Of a stretch of DNA of 64,000 nt, positions 1 to 8,365 are shown one piece after another (the first letter of the stretch is position 1; every line of letters starts with the position of its first letter). This stretch comes from Polycladomyces zharkentensis. Its GTDB lineage: Bacteria; Bacillota; Bacilli; Thermoactinomycetales; JIR-001. The stretch spans positions 1-64,000 of the forward strand of contig NZ_JAFHAP010000005.1 of the NCBI RefSeq assembly GCF_016938855.1, written 5' to 3'. The notes under the pieces were generated by a model, which was given only the letters and a program-made list of their open reading frames with translations, made no database searches and was not told where the DNA came from. A program made the position numbers and the translations under genes.

Positions 1-158
1 TGGATCAATGATTGATTCACCGGACACGCCCTAGAAAAAAGGGTATGAGGGAGGAGGTAAAAACATTTGGACCCAAAAAGACTATTTTCAGCCATTATAA
101 AAGGGGAAAAGGTAAGCCTTTCAATAATGTAGAAAAGTGAAGGGATGGAAATTAACCG

Positions 159-476
159 ATGAATATTCACGATGAGATGAGTATAGTGTTGAACGCATTA
201 TCGCTATTGAACAGGAAAAGTAAAAAAGAAATACTTACCCAAGAAGAAATAAAAGAACAAGAGGAGAATTTGTTGGATTTTGAGAAGAAAATGAAAAAGA
301 TAGAGGAAGTAATCAATCAATTGAGGTCAGCTGACAGCAGAGATGTGCAATCGGTTACCGATTTACTTCATGAGTTACATTTTTTATTTGAGGAATACCT
401 CTGGCAAATCGATGAAATTCATACCTTGGTTAAGAAAATGTTTTATTACGAAGATTACAATCAACCTGATGAATGA
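159..476 (+). CDS. small charged coiled-coil protein, 105 aa
   Basis: I do not recognise the family. The protein is rich in Glu and Lys and is predicted by eye to be almost wholly helical, with a heptad-like stretch around residues 25-60 (EEIKEQEENLLDFEKKMKKI) and a second helix near the end (EEYLWQIDEIHTLVKKM). It starts at an ATG behind a modest purine-rich site (AGGGATGG). It is the first of a run of small same-strand genes that look like polymorphic-toxin immunity genes. A truncated second copy starts at 5660, and a separate piece matching its C-terminal helix lies near 6490-6560, so this family has been duplicated and cut locally. No enzymatic motif is visible. A role as an orphan immunity or toxin-accessory protein is inferred from neighbours only. 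Confidence 0.6.
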   Translation: MNIHDEMSIVLNALSLLNRKSKKEILTQEEIKEQEENLLDFEKKMKKIEEVINQLRSADSRDVQSVTDLLHELHFLFEEYLWQIDEIHTLVKKMFYYEDYNQPDE

Positions 477-515
477 TGATTAAGGACCACTAGAAAAAAA
501 TCCATCATCGTTGTA

Positions 516-716
516 ATGGATGAAAATGTAGAAGAGCGAAATTTTCCAAGACGGCTGACTCAGGAGAAAATGAACGCAAATCGCAAGAAAATACGGATCA
601 ACCATTATAGACGCTGTCCGGATAGAGGAGTGGATACTCCGATAAAAGTCAGACTGGCTGATATGATCATGGCAGTGAACATGTGGGGAAACAAAACAAA
701 GAAACAGGGGACTTGA
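516..716 (+). pseudogene. remnant containing a fragment of the gene family found at 7555
   Basis: A 66-codon open frame whose end (about 640-716) reads IKVRLADMIMAVNMWGNKTK, then KQG. This lines up with LEVKLEDVITAIHMLVDKAK, then KQG, at the start of the intact gene at 7555. DNA identity also runs through AAGAAACAGGGG. After that the frame stops and the zinc-ribbon gene begins. The first half, near GACTCAGGAGAAAATG, also resembles sequence at 5880-5900 inside another relic. I read this as debris left by recombination between immunity cassettes, not a functional gene. Confidence 0.45.
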
Positions 717-718
717 AA

Positions 719-946
719 ATGGTGATTTGTCCTTTTTGTGATCAAGGAGTAGTCTATAAAGCAAAAGTAAGGGAATTCAGTGAAGAAATATATATATGTG
801 GTGAGTGTGATACTGTTTGGGAATCAAGTGACTTAAGTGAAGAAAAATGTACAAGGTTTGATGTTTATATGAATAAAAGAGGTCGTGAAGGTGTATGGTC
901 AGAGTTGACGGATTTAAACCATATCTGGAGGAATGGGTCTATATAG
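719..946 (+). CDS. small zinc-ribbon protein, 75 aa
   Basis: Two Cys pairs, CPFC near residue 4 and CGEC near residue 27, form a treble-clef or ribbon-type zinc site. The C-terminal part ends with an aromatic segment (WSELTDLNHIW). The chosen ATG lies about 8 bases after AGGGG; an upstream in-frame start at 683 would add residues copied from the neighbouring remnant. Small proteins with this CPxC...CxxC layout and a WSEL ending are common next to toxin and immunity genes in Bacillales, but I know of no assigned function. Single gene, same strand as its neighbours, 30% GC-like codon use lower than that of the housekeeping genes later in the window. Confidence 0.6.
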   Translation: MVICPFCDQGVVYKAKVREFSEEIYICGECDTVWESSDLSEEKCTRFDVYMNKRGREGVWSELTDLNHIWRNGSI

Positions 947-1047
947 ACTGAAGTCTGTTTTATTAATAGCCTCAGAGGATCAACTGTAGAAACATTATTG
1001 TTGCTCGCCGGAGAGACGGTTATCAGTCAGATGAGAGGAGCCATTGA

Positions 1048-1464
1048 GTGAAGGTGAATGTTGAATGGTGCAGGAGAGATCAAAATATGGTCCCAAAAAT
1101 CCCGTATTTTTTTGGTTATGTGATATTGAAATCCAACTTATCGATTGAAGAAGTGGGGAACATTTTATCAGATCGATTGTTTGGAGGACTTCCTTTCGGA
1201 GGAAAGGAACAATGCCTATATGAAGAGGTTCCGGCAATTTTTATTGAGCCGTTTATTCTCGGCTTTAACATCATATTAAGTGGCTACGGTGGATTTGGTG
1301 AAGATGAGGGATATGTATTGGAAACACGACAGGATAAAAAATTTTCGATCGATTATGTTCAATCTTCTCATTATAGATTAGATGAATACCTTTATTTACT
1401 GGTAAAAGACGCTCTAAAAGACATCAGTGAAATCGTGGTGGAAAGGGCAGTATATGAAGAATAA
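1048..1464 (+). CDS. hypothetical immunity-like protein, 138 aa
   Basis: I do not recognise the family. GTG start at 1048 is preceded by AGAGGAG at a suitable distance. The sequence is acidic and mixed alpha/beta, with a hydrophobic strand pair near residues 70-85 (FIEPFILGFNIILSGYGGFG). There is no signal peptide and no membrane segment, so it should be cytoplasmic. The stop overlaps the next gene by 11 bases, indicating co-translation. Size, acidity and context fit an immunity protein of a contact-dependent or LXG/WapA-type toxin, but no cognate toxin is in the window. Confidence 0.5.
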   Translation: MKVNVEWCRRDQNMVPKIPYFFGYVILKSNLSIEEVGNILSDRLFGGLPFGGKEQCLYEEVPAIFIEPFILGFNIILSGYGGFGEDEGYVLETRQDKKFSIDYVQSSHYRLDEYLYLLVKDALKDISEIVVERAVYEE

Positions 1465-1888
1465 TAGACTGGGTGACCGGAGGCTGGCAATGGTGACATT
1501 GTTTGAAGAATGCATACATGCATTGGGGGAAAATTGCAAAGTACTTTCCAAAGAGGAAACCAATCGTTTATTCTCCAAACTTGGAGAGAAGTTTCCTTTT
1601 ACTTCTTGGGGGCGGATTGATTGGGAAAAAGTAGATAATCGATTGTATTTGGCATCCAGTGATGAGATAATAAGATACTTCAAAAGAGAAACGAATCCAT
1701 TCAATGGCATTGTATATATCATATGGGATGAAGCCGCGTTACCTGCTGTAAAAAGTGATTTGCAAACGATACTTCAGGTAATTGATGATGTTACTGCCGT
1801 GAGTTTTGACACATGGCTCTATTGTCCTTCTGACGAGTATGTAATAGAGTTTTACCATGAAGGAGAAATCGTTTTGGGAATGAGGTAA
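1454..1888 (+). CDS. hypothetical immunity-like protein, 144 aa
   Basis: Start taken at ATG 1454, which follows GGAAAGGG by about 7 bases and overlaps the preceding gene's stop. The protein is soluble. Its C-terminal half contains WLYCPSDEYVIEFYHEGEI, a strand-loop-strand pattern I associate with CDI/polymorphic-toxin immunity proteins, but I cannot name the family with certainty. The gene two downstream (2310) has a faintly similar layout (SLIRYMENLEPWEEVDGILF), so the two may be distant paralogues. No catalytic motif is seen. Confidence 0.5.
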   Translation: MKNNRLGDRRLAMVTLFEECIHALGENCKVLSKEETNRLFSKLGEKFPFTSWGRIDWEKVDNRLYLASSDEIIRYFKRETNPFNGIVYIIWDEAALPAVKSDLQTILQVIDDVTAVSFDTWLYCPSDEYVIEFYHEGEIVLGMR

Positions 1889-1922
1889 GTATATTTTCTC
1901 GACGATTCACTTCTCAGTTTGA

Positions 1923-2300
1923 TTGGACAGGAAAATCACTCGCATTGAGGGATGCCAATTGTTTGTCAGGTTGTTTGCTGAATGCGGCAATCAAGAGTCC
2001 GCTTTGGAAATATACCGGGATGTCATGGACGGTCTGAAAGAAGAAGTGATAAAGGAAAAGATAATCAGTGTCAAGCCGTACTGGAAAATGAACGGCATTT
2101 ATGTGGTTGAAGCTGAGCTGGATTTCAAAAATGGTTTGAGCGAAGAAAAATGTCATGCTTTTTTGACATCTATTGCTGATCAATGGCTGTGTTTTGGCGA
2201 TCCGCCCAATGAAGTTTTGGCTTCAGTGACGACGGAAGGATGCAGCTACATGAAGAAGGGCGTGTATTTGATCAATATCCATTTCAGTGCGGAAGGATAA
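1923..2300 (+). CDS. hypothetical immunity-like protein, 125 aa
   Basis: An open frame bounded upstream by TGA at 1920, so the only start near the 5' end is TTG at 1923, and no convincing ribosome site precedes it. Translation may be coupled to the previous gene, or the gene may have lost its proper start. The product is soluble and alpha/beta, with a central strand WKMNGIYVVEAELDF and a matching strand GVYLINIHFSAEG at the end. The family is not recognised. The next gene follows after 9 bases with its own AAGGAG site, which supports an operon. Confidence 0.4.
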   Translation: MDRKITRIEGCQLFVRLFAECGNQESALEIYRDVMDGLKEEVIKEKIISVKPYWKMNGIYVVEAELDFKNGLSEEKCHAFLTSIADQWLCFGDPPNEVLASVTTEGCSYMKKGVYLINIHFSAEG

Positions 2301-2309
2301 AGGAGCACG

Positions 2310-2690
2310 ATGAATGCATTTCCCGGTATCGTGGTAAATGACGGACGAGAAAAGTTTCTTATTCACACATTCAAGCAAAAGTTCGTGGATGAGACTTTGC
2401 TTCCTCAAAGAATCCTGTTTTGGAATTCCTTTCAATACAATCCTCAAAGACTGACTTTGGATGATGCGAAACAATTATCACTGTATGACGCTCATGATTT
2501 ATTCTTTTACAATGAACGGAACAAAAAAATTTACACAGCGGTCGATTACGGCTCACTTATCCGTTATATGGAGAACCTGGAGCCTTGGGAAGAGGTTGAT
2601 GGGATCCTTTTTGATAAGGAACTGAACTGGGTTTTGGCGTTCACACAGGAAGATGTTTTGTTAGCTGTCGGGCTGGATCATGTGAAATAA
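2310..2690 (+). CDS. hypothetical immunity-like protein, 126 aa
   Basis: ATG start with AAGGAG seven bases upstream. Soluble and rich in aromatics (FWNSFQYN; HDLFFYNERN). The C-terminal part, GILFDKELNWVLAFTQED, resembles the central part of the gene at 1454 in layout. I do not recognise a named domain. The run of five short, closely packed same-strand genes here is typical of immunity-gene arrays downstream of a polymorphic toxin; the toxin would lie before base 1 or has been lost. Confidence 0.5.
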   Translation: MNAFPGIVVNDGREKFLIHTFKQKFVDETLLPQRILFWNSFQYNPQRLTLDDAKQLSLYDAHDLFFYNERNKKIYTAVDYGSLIRYMENLEPWEEVDGILFDKELNWVLAFTQEDVLLAVGLDHVK

Positions 2691-2814
2691 ATGGGTTTAG
2701 CTGTCATCTTCACTGTTCAAGCCTGTGACGGTTTGTATACACAATCAATCCGGCATTTGTTGAGGCCGGTTCTGTTGTTTGAGTTGAACGTTCTAGATTA
2801 AAGGAAGTGAATAT

Positions 2815-3446
2815 GTGGTTGTCTTTGGCGACAAGTATCATTTTGCACTTGGTTACAAATTAAAAAACAACCCATTTGGAGAAAAGGGATTGGTAGGAGA
2901 ATCCTGGGGTCAATTTGAAATGTGGGTGGATGGAGCGGATATTTGTAAATACATGAGAAATCGCGAAAGAAAGAAATATGAATGGAATTTAATCTACATC
3001 ATGGCGTGGTTGAATGACCATTTGGAACATATTCTTGATGAGGACCCATTCCCTTTACCTGTAAAAGGAAAACATGCGATTGAGTTACTGAAGCACAGTC
3101 AAGAATTTGATTCCGACGATGATGAAGAGTTTGATCATGGTATGACAAAAAGCAGGAATGGGAGTTTAAACACTCCTGGTTTTCCTGTAGAGCGGGTTTC
3201 TATTTGCCTTACGTATGTTTTAGAAAGGTTCATGACCAAATCGAAATAGCCTGGGACAACAATGATCTGTATGATGACGTTGTTTTTTTACAAAAAGAGG
3301 GAGTAAAATATGTAGAGATCAACTTCTTTAAACAAATATCATGTAACATGGTTATTGATTTCGCAAACAACATGCTGACAAAATTCCCGGGGGATTTAAA
3401 GCTCACTGACGTCATTGCGAATATGAAAGCAATTTTAAACAAATAG
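2815..3446 (+). pseudogene. immunity-like gene split by a single-base deletion
   Basis: The frame from GTG 2815 (AAAGGA eight bases upstream) is read up to about 3135. From there coding quality moves to the frame one base back: WYDKKQEWEFKHSWFSCRAG, continuing as YLPYVCFRKVHDQIEIAWDN and ending at 3446. The second frame has a stop at 3132-3134, so the shift lies at about 3130-3145 and corresponds to one missing base. Restored, the product would be about 210 residues, acidic and soluble, with the HSW...P.V.FR...D.IEI.WD pattern common in small immunity-type proteins. As written it is broken. Family name not known to me. Confidence 0.55.
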
Positions 3447-3742
3447 CGATGCGCTTCACTGTAAACCAAATAACCTTTTTACTAAATTTAACCAATTTGG
3501 TGCACGTGGTGGTTGCGACAGATGATGCACATAGGAGGGGCTGACCTGGCCGCCCAACTGAATGCGCGCGTCATGCGCAGCGAAGGAACGGAACAGCTGG
3601 AAATTCTCGAGGTCGGATGTGGAATGAGTTTGAAGCTTTATGTTCCGCTAACGATGGTTTGTTAATAGCCCTCAACTGATTATGATCCGAAAGGGGCAAG
3701 AAGTTTGGATTGAAAAATCGATTGCAAAAACGGGGGAGTACA

Positions 3743-4357
3743 GTGAACCTAGCAACTTTATTTGTCAAAGAAAAGAAAGAGTTTGATGAATTAAGACGAA
3801 TGGCAAATGATGTATTTTATTTGGAACGAAGATTGCCTGAGCAAGTATTTCGAGAACAATTCCATCATTATTTGTTTGAACAATTTGATTGGGCAATGTG
3901 TGATGAATTTTGGAATGTAATCCAACAATTAGCCGAAGAAACGAAAGATGACTTTGTGCTGACTGCGGTATTGGATCCTGATCCAGTAGGATATTATTAC
4001 AAAACGTTTCATTACTATAATTGGATAAAGATACCTGTTGCGTTATCATCTGATGAATATTTTGCAGTTCTAGAATCAGGGCCGGAGGAAAGTCCGGCCG
4101 ATGCAGTGCTGTACAATTCTTATACTGTTATTTGGCTGTCCCCATCTATGAAGTGGGCCATATGGGGAGAAAGAAACGACGGGATATGTGTTTTGGGATT
4201 GCAGGATACAAGTGTTGGTAACGACTTATTGCCTTTTTTAAAAACTTGGCGTCCCATTGATGAAACAGTTTTATCGTGGATTGCGCTTCATTATGTGGAT
4301 CAAAAACTTCCACAAGAAATTGCTGACACTCTGGTCCTGAATTATTCTAATGGCTAG
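3743..4357 (+). CDS. hypothetical protein, 204 aa
   Basis: GTG start at 3743 preceded by GGGGGAG; a TTG at 3710 in the same frame has no such site. The protein is acidic and soluble with no membrane segment. It has a Phe/Tyr-rich stretch (YYYKTFHYYNWIKIPVALSS) and a WGERNDGICVLG strand near residue 150. No family is recognised. It is the last gene before the minus-strand hydrolase and ends at 4357, about 30 bases before that gene's 3' end, so the two are convergent. Probably another immunity-type or mobile accessory gene, by position only. Confidence 0.5.
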   Translation: MNLATLFVKEKKEFDELRRMANDVFYLERRLPEQVFREQFHHYLFEQFDWAMCDEFWNVIQQLAEETKDDFVLTAVLDPDPVGYYYKTFHYYNWIKIPVALSSDEYFAVLESGPEESPADAVLYNSYTVIWLSPSMKWAIWGERNDGICVLGLQDTSVGNDLLPFLKTWRPIDETVLSWIALHYVDQKLPQEIADTLVLNYSNG

Positions 4358-4385
4358 AAATTCAATCAAAGCATATTGCCTCGAT

Positions 4386-5527
4386 CTATTTCACTTTTGA
4401 GGCAAAGTCAAGGAGTACTTTCGTGTATTCATCCGGCTTTTCAAAGTGGACAAGGTGACCTGAATCGACTTCGACAACTTCCACGCCTTTCAGCAGTGAT
4501 TTTACCTTTGCCACATCTTGATCATCCATTGCCGCCATCAGCACGCCATTTTCGTCGTAGTACGAGCCATAATGGTTGTACCAATAATTCGTATGGATCA
4601 GCACTGCTGGAACTTTGATAGCCGCAAGGCTGGCTTCGGTATCAAAGCCTTTATACCACGAGTTGTCATACCACACGGCACCAAATGCCGGGTCGTAATG
4701 CGCCAGGCCTTGAAAATAGATATTTACGCTCGGCGGCAGGAAAAAGATCTCAAGGGGTTGGCCCGGATGCTTGTGAATATAATCGACCGAATAGTCAATG
4801 ATACTTTGCTTCAGGCCACCAAAGAACGCAAAGTATTGCTGTTCTGGACATAGTATTTCTGAAAGTTCATCTCTTGTTTTTGTGAAACAAAGTCATGCGT
4901 CACCCTGGCGAGGTCACCGCCGGCCGTTTTCTTGGCGCGCGGCATGATCGAAGAGAAGTAGGGTGGATCTTCAAGCACCACGCCCTTTACAAGCTCTGGT
5001 CGGTTGGCGGCAATCCATGTCGTAATGAGGGCGCCCGATGAATGGCCCGAAACAACCGCCGGTTCTTTGATGACTTGTTCCATAAATTCAGCAATGAGCG
5101 CACCTACACGAACGTTCGTATACTCACTCTTCGGCAAACGGGCCGACTTGCCATGGCCGTAAACATCAACAACAAACACGTGATACTTCTTTGAAATCTC
5201 GGGCAGTACCTTCATATAGTCTTGCCACTTAGAGCCTTGGCCATGGATGAGGAGCAGGGGAACGCCGTTATCTGGCCCTTCGGCGTAATTCGTTTTATAT
5301 CCCTGGATCGTCACCTGCTTCTCAGTAAAGCCGGCTTGTTTCACCTTTTCCATGCCGGACTTGTAGTACGTCAGATTCTGATTCATGTAGCCGGCGAGAA
5401 TAAACGCCACAAGCAGAACAAATACAATAACAACCCACATCATGATTCGTAAAACCTTTTTCTTTTTTGATAGTTGCTTTGCTGGTGTTTTGGGTGCTTG
5501 CTTCTTTACCTGTTGAGGCACTGCCAC
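4386..5527 (-). pseudogene. membrane-anchored alpha/beta hydrolase, frameshifted
   Basis: The N-terminal frame (5527 to about 4811) has a Lys-rich cytoplasmic tail, a membrane anchor (IMMWVVIVFVLLVAFILAGY), the oxyanion-region motif LLLIHGQG, the strand VFVVDVYGHG and the nucleophile elbow SGHSSG. It then runs to a stop at 4811. The rest of the fold is one frame away: YFAFFGGLKQSIIDYSVDYI and onward to the C-terminal catalytic-His region VDSGHLVHFEKPDEY, ending at 4386. The break lies near 4820-4835 and needs one lost base. Restored length is about 380 residues, normal for a membrane-anchored esterase-like hydrolase. Substrate unknown. Its strand is opposite to the surrounding immunity-like genes. 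Confidence 0.75.
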
Positions 5528-5659
5528 TCATCCTTTTGTGAATATGTTTACAGTTGATCATACCGTAATGGGAATCACGGAGCAACACGGTCAGTGCAGG
5601 AAAGACTCTATCCTCCATTTTTTGGATCAAACGTACGGTGAAAGGATCGAAATCGACAG

Positions 5660-5941
5660 ATGAACATTCACGATGAAATGAGGATAGTGTTGGGTCCATT
5701 AACGAAATTAAACAGGAAAAGTAAAAATGAAATACTCACTCAAGAGGAAATAAAAGAGCAAGAGGAAAATTTGTTGGAATTCGAGGAAAAAATGAAAAAG
5801 ATAGAGGAAGTAATCAATCAATTGAGGTTAACTGACAGCAGAGATGTGGAATCGGTAATCGTAATGGATGCGAACGGCCGACTCAGGAGAAAATGCGCAA
5901 TGGAACCGAATCAGAATTCTGATGATGGTTTCTTTTGTTGA
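5660..5941 (+). pseudogene. truncated second copy of the coiled-coil gene at 159
   Basis: Residues 1-67 closely match the gene at 159 (MNIHDEMRIVLGPLTKLNRK against MNIHDEMSIVLNALSLLNRK; both continue through EILTQEEIKEQEENLL). Similarity stops after DSRDVESV. The frame then runs into unrelated sequence and ends. The missing C-terminal helix is found as a separate piece at about 6490-6560, so some 620 bases have been inserted or rearranged inside this copy. The DNA just after the break resembles 550-580, the sequence after the first copy. Confidence 0.65.
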
Positions 5942-6148
5942 GTACCAACATACTCTGCCATTGGTTTTCCCATACTGCTGCCATGGTATTGCCCATCTGC
6001 AAGTCCGTATAGAGGGCTGGATGGCTGCCAAATACGTGGATGACGTTTTCCGTTACGGTAAGGGATATGTGAACAAATCTGGACCGTAAATCAAAGAAGG
6101 CGGCGTGCGGTGTTCGAGATTTTCTCCAAAGAGGGAAACTGAACGGAG

Positions 6149-6655
6149 GTGACGAAGCGGCTTAAAGCTTATTTACTCAATGAAGTGAAGTTCAACAAAG
6201 TTGAAGTAGAGGAAAGGAAAAATCGATTGCTCATATGCCTGATGGACAACGAATCGTATACAGATCCATTTCTTCATCAGATGGTATTCTTTTTGCTCGT
6301 GATTCTTCTTTGGGACTGATGGATTTTTGGCTGGGGAAAGATGTTTCATGGTTATATCAACCAGATCAAATTGCCGAACTATATATGATAGATAAATCAA
6401 ACATACAAGAAGTTTCCAGGGAAGAACGGAGTCTATCTTAAAGCAGGGGGATTTGGATCAGTATCTAAAAGGGTTTTAGGGGATGCACTCCGGTTACATT
6501 TAATATTTAAGGAATACTTTTGGCCAATTGATGAAATTCATACTCGGTTAAGAAAATGGCTGGACATTACAGAGACTGCAATTGAAATAACCCAATTCGA
6601 TCATATCCAACATCGGGAGCCTGCACATCCTGTCCAATCATCTCACCGTTTGTAT
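6149..6655 (+). pseudogene. decayed gene carrying the lost C-terminal helix of the 5660 copy
   Basis: No single frame is open. Coding-like pieces alternate between frames: LLNEVKFNKVEVEERKNRLL near 6170-6230, SSLGLMDFWLGKDVSWLYQP near 6310-6360, and YKKFPGKNGVYLKAGGFGSV near 6405-6460, which leads into ALRLHLIFKEYFWPIDEIHT at about 6485-6545. The last piece matches LLHELHFLFEEYLWQIDEIH of the gene at 159. The segment is a scrambled relic with at least two frame changes. Family of the first pieces is unknown. Confidence 0.45.
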
Positions 6656-6674
6656 CGCAGATTGAGGTGCACAT

Positions 6675-7034
6675 ATGAAAGCAGAAGTTAAAAGAATATA
6701 TTCTCCGGACGTATTGGATCTGAAATCCTATACACCGCAGGATCGTGAGTGTTTTGCATTACAATTGCAGGTAATGGTGGGGCCAAAGGGAATGGAGGGG
6801 GAAGAATCGTTTGATCTCACGGTTTGTACACCCAAATGGTTGTTAAAGCAATATAACAGGGATGACATTGTCGTAGGAAGACACCATATCATTGTATTTG
6901 AATATCATTATCATAAAATGATAGACTTTATCAAACGGTTAATAGAAAGTTGTGAAGGGGATGATTGGGAAGAAGTGGCTCAGAAAGTGTCTCGATATGG
7001 AATGTGGGAATTTGAAGATTATACAGGGATCTGA
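6675..7034 (+). CDS. Imm8 family immunity protein, 119 aa
   Basis: Immunity proteins of this family neutralise a cognate polymorphic toxin in the cytoplasm by direct binding. Recognition rests on the Imm8 pattern: FDLTVCTPKWLL near residue 46, VVGRHHIIVFEY near residue 65, and the closing GDDWEEVAQKVSRYGMWEFE then DYTG. Length is normal for the family. ATG start at 6675. The next gene begins 16 bases after the stop. No toxin gene is visible nearby, so this is an orphan immunity gene within the window. Confidence 0.8.
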   Translation: MKAEVKRIYSPDVLDLKSYTPQDRECFALQLQVMVGPKGMEGEESFDLTVCTPKWLLKQYNRDDIVVGRHHIIVFEYHYHKMIDFIKRLIESCEGDDWEEVAQKVSRYGMWEFEDYTGI

Positions 7035-7049
7035 TCGGAGAGGTGAATC

Positions 7050-7366
7050 GTGTCTGTATCAGCCTCCATTGATATTCACTTGGTTAGCCGAAATGGGGAA
7101 CGCATGTCCACAGTAAAAGTAGTTCAAACACTGCTGGATGATGGATGGACATTGGATGATCATGGGCAGGTTTCTTATTTGCCCGTTGGTGATCGTGATG
7201 ATTTTGATTTTGATCTGTCAATCTGTCCATTAATCGGAAATGTATCGATAGAAGTGAAGACATTGGAGCGATTACAGACGTGAATTGGTATCTCATCAGA
7301 TTATTGCCGGCCTTTCAGCGAAACGGTTTACTTGTTCAGTCATTTTCCTATGAGGAACATGTCTGA
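7050..7366 (+). pseudogene. immunity-like gene with internal deletion and frameshift
   Basis: The frame opens at GTG 7050 behind GGAGAGG with SASIDIHLVSRNGERMSTVK and a YLPVGDRDDFDFD segment, then stops at 7283 after 77 residues. A second frame begins where the first ends and reads VNWYLIRLLPAFQRNGLLVQ to a stop at 7364-7366. From memory, complete relatives are about 140-150 residues and end with a WYL..L.PAF segment, so the middle of the gene appears to be missing and the end is out of frame. Likely a dead immunity-type gene. Confidence 0.5.
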
Positions 7367-7554
7367 ACGGATGTACCCGTTTCCCCCTTTCGTCGATAAA
7401 GAGCGCAACGCCTCTTCCAAGGGTCACCGCATCGGCTGCTTTGACGCCAAGGCTGTTCTGACACGGTGTGAAAAAACGGAAGATCGGTTGGAAAGAACGG
7501 TTATGCGCGATGCATCCCATTGTCGTCAGTAGGTCTGTCAAAGGGGTCAATAAA

Positions 7555-7887
7555 TTGGAAGTCAAACTGGAAGATGTAATAACCGCCATTCACATGTTGG
7601 TGGACAAAGCCAAGAAACAGGGGATTTCCGCTGTGGAACTGAACGATTACTATTGGTCGGTCGCGGCGGATGAAAGAGAAAATGTCACAGTACCGGATGA
7701 ACCCTCACTCGTTGTCGGGTCATTGGTCGACGATTGGGAAAGTATCCTGAAAATGATCAATGGTCAAAACCCTCCCTCCATCGTCGATTTCGAAAGGTTG
7801 GGAAACGTATTGATTTCGATGGCGAGGCAATCCATCATTCGCATAAGCCATACTAAGGATGTGTCCGAACGAGAGCATGTCTGGTGA
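7555..7887 (+). CDS. hypothetical immunity-like protein, 110 aa
   Basis: TTG start at 7555 follows AAGGGG by eight bases; the open frame continues further upstream, but that part reads like the high-GC remnant sequence before it. The protein starts EVKLEDVITAIHMLVDKAKK and continues with a DDYWSVAADERE-like segment (NDYYWSVAADERENVTVP) and VGSLVDDWESILKMINGQ. I know this arrangement from unnamed small proteins in Bacillales toxin/immunity loci but have no function for it. A fragment of the same family lies at about 640-716. It is the last gene of the immunity-like run. Confidence 0.55.
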   Translation: MEVKLEDVITAIHMLVDKAKKQGISAVELNDYYWSVAADERENVTVPDEPSLVVGSLVDDWESILKMINGQNPPSIVDFERLGNVLISMARQSIIRISHTKDVSEREHVW

Positions 7888-7894
7888 ATACCGT

Positions 7895-8010
7895 TCCCAT
7901 GTGTTCCCGGCTCGCTTCGCCTGCGCCTTGCAAGGAAACAAATCATGACCGCTCTGATCCGTAAGCGCTGGTCGCGGGCAAGAACGTTTCACCTGGAGAA
8001 TTGCCCGCGA
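7895..8010 (-). repeat. dispersed repeat, copy A
   Basis: On the minus strand this contains TTGCAAGGCGCAGGCGAAGC followed by GAGCCGGGAA, preceded by a TCGCGGGCAA block, the same order as in copies C, D and E. It lies in the 478-base gene-free stretch 7888-8365. Apart from this repeat and the terminator hairpin near 8217, I see only a weaker inverted repeat (GATTTCCC near 8151 and GGGAAATC near 8186). Confidence 0.55.
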
Positions 8011-8216
8011 TTTTATCCTGTGCTGTCGGGTGAGCCTGTTTCCTCTCGATTCTGAAACGAATACCAAGCCACAGACGTTCCCCCGGCGGTGTCCCGGCAG
8101 GGAGTTGCTGACAAAACGGTTGAATCTCGCGTGGTTTCGGGGAGCGTCCTGATTTCCCTTCAAGCGACTCCGGCTGTTGCTATGGGGAAATCGAGTCTCG
8201 CGTTGTTATCGACTTA

Positions 8217-8241
8217 CCAGCGGCAGCACCGCTGGTTTTTT
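8217..8241 (+). terminator. rho-independent terminator before the lanthipeptide locus
   Basis: Perfect 7-bp stem CCAGCGG / CCGCTGG with loop CAGCA, followed by six T. It separates the immunity-like region from the ABC transporter genes. Confidence 0.75.
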
Positions 8242-8365
8242 AATGGTGACGCTGCGTTTTCCTGCCGTGATCAGTCGATTTTAGGCAGATTTAAGATTGA
8301 TCTTCGGCTCATTTTGGAGTGAGATGATAGCATTCCCCATGAAACAACAATGGGGAGTGAGATTG

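Noticed and set aside
3522-3665. 47-codon open frame (ATG 3522) with GGADLAAQLNARVM
   Set aside because: No ribosome site, no known relative that I can name, and GC content unlike its neighbours; too weak to call a gene.
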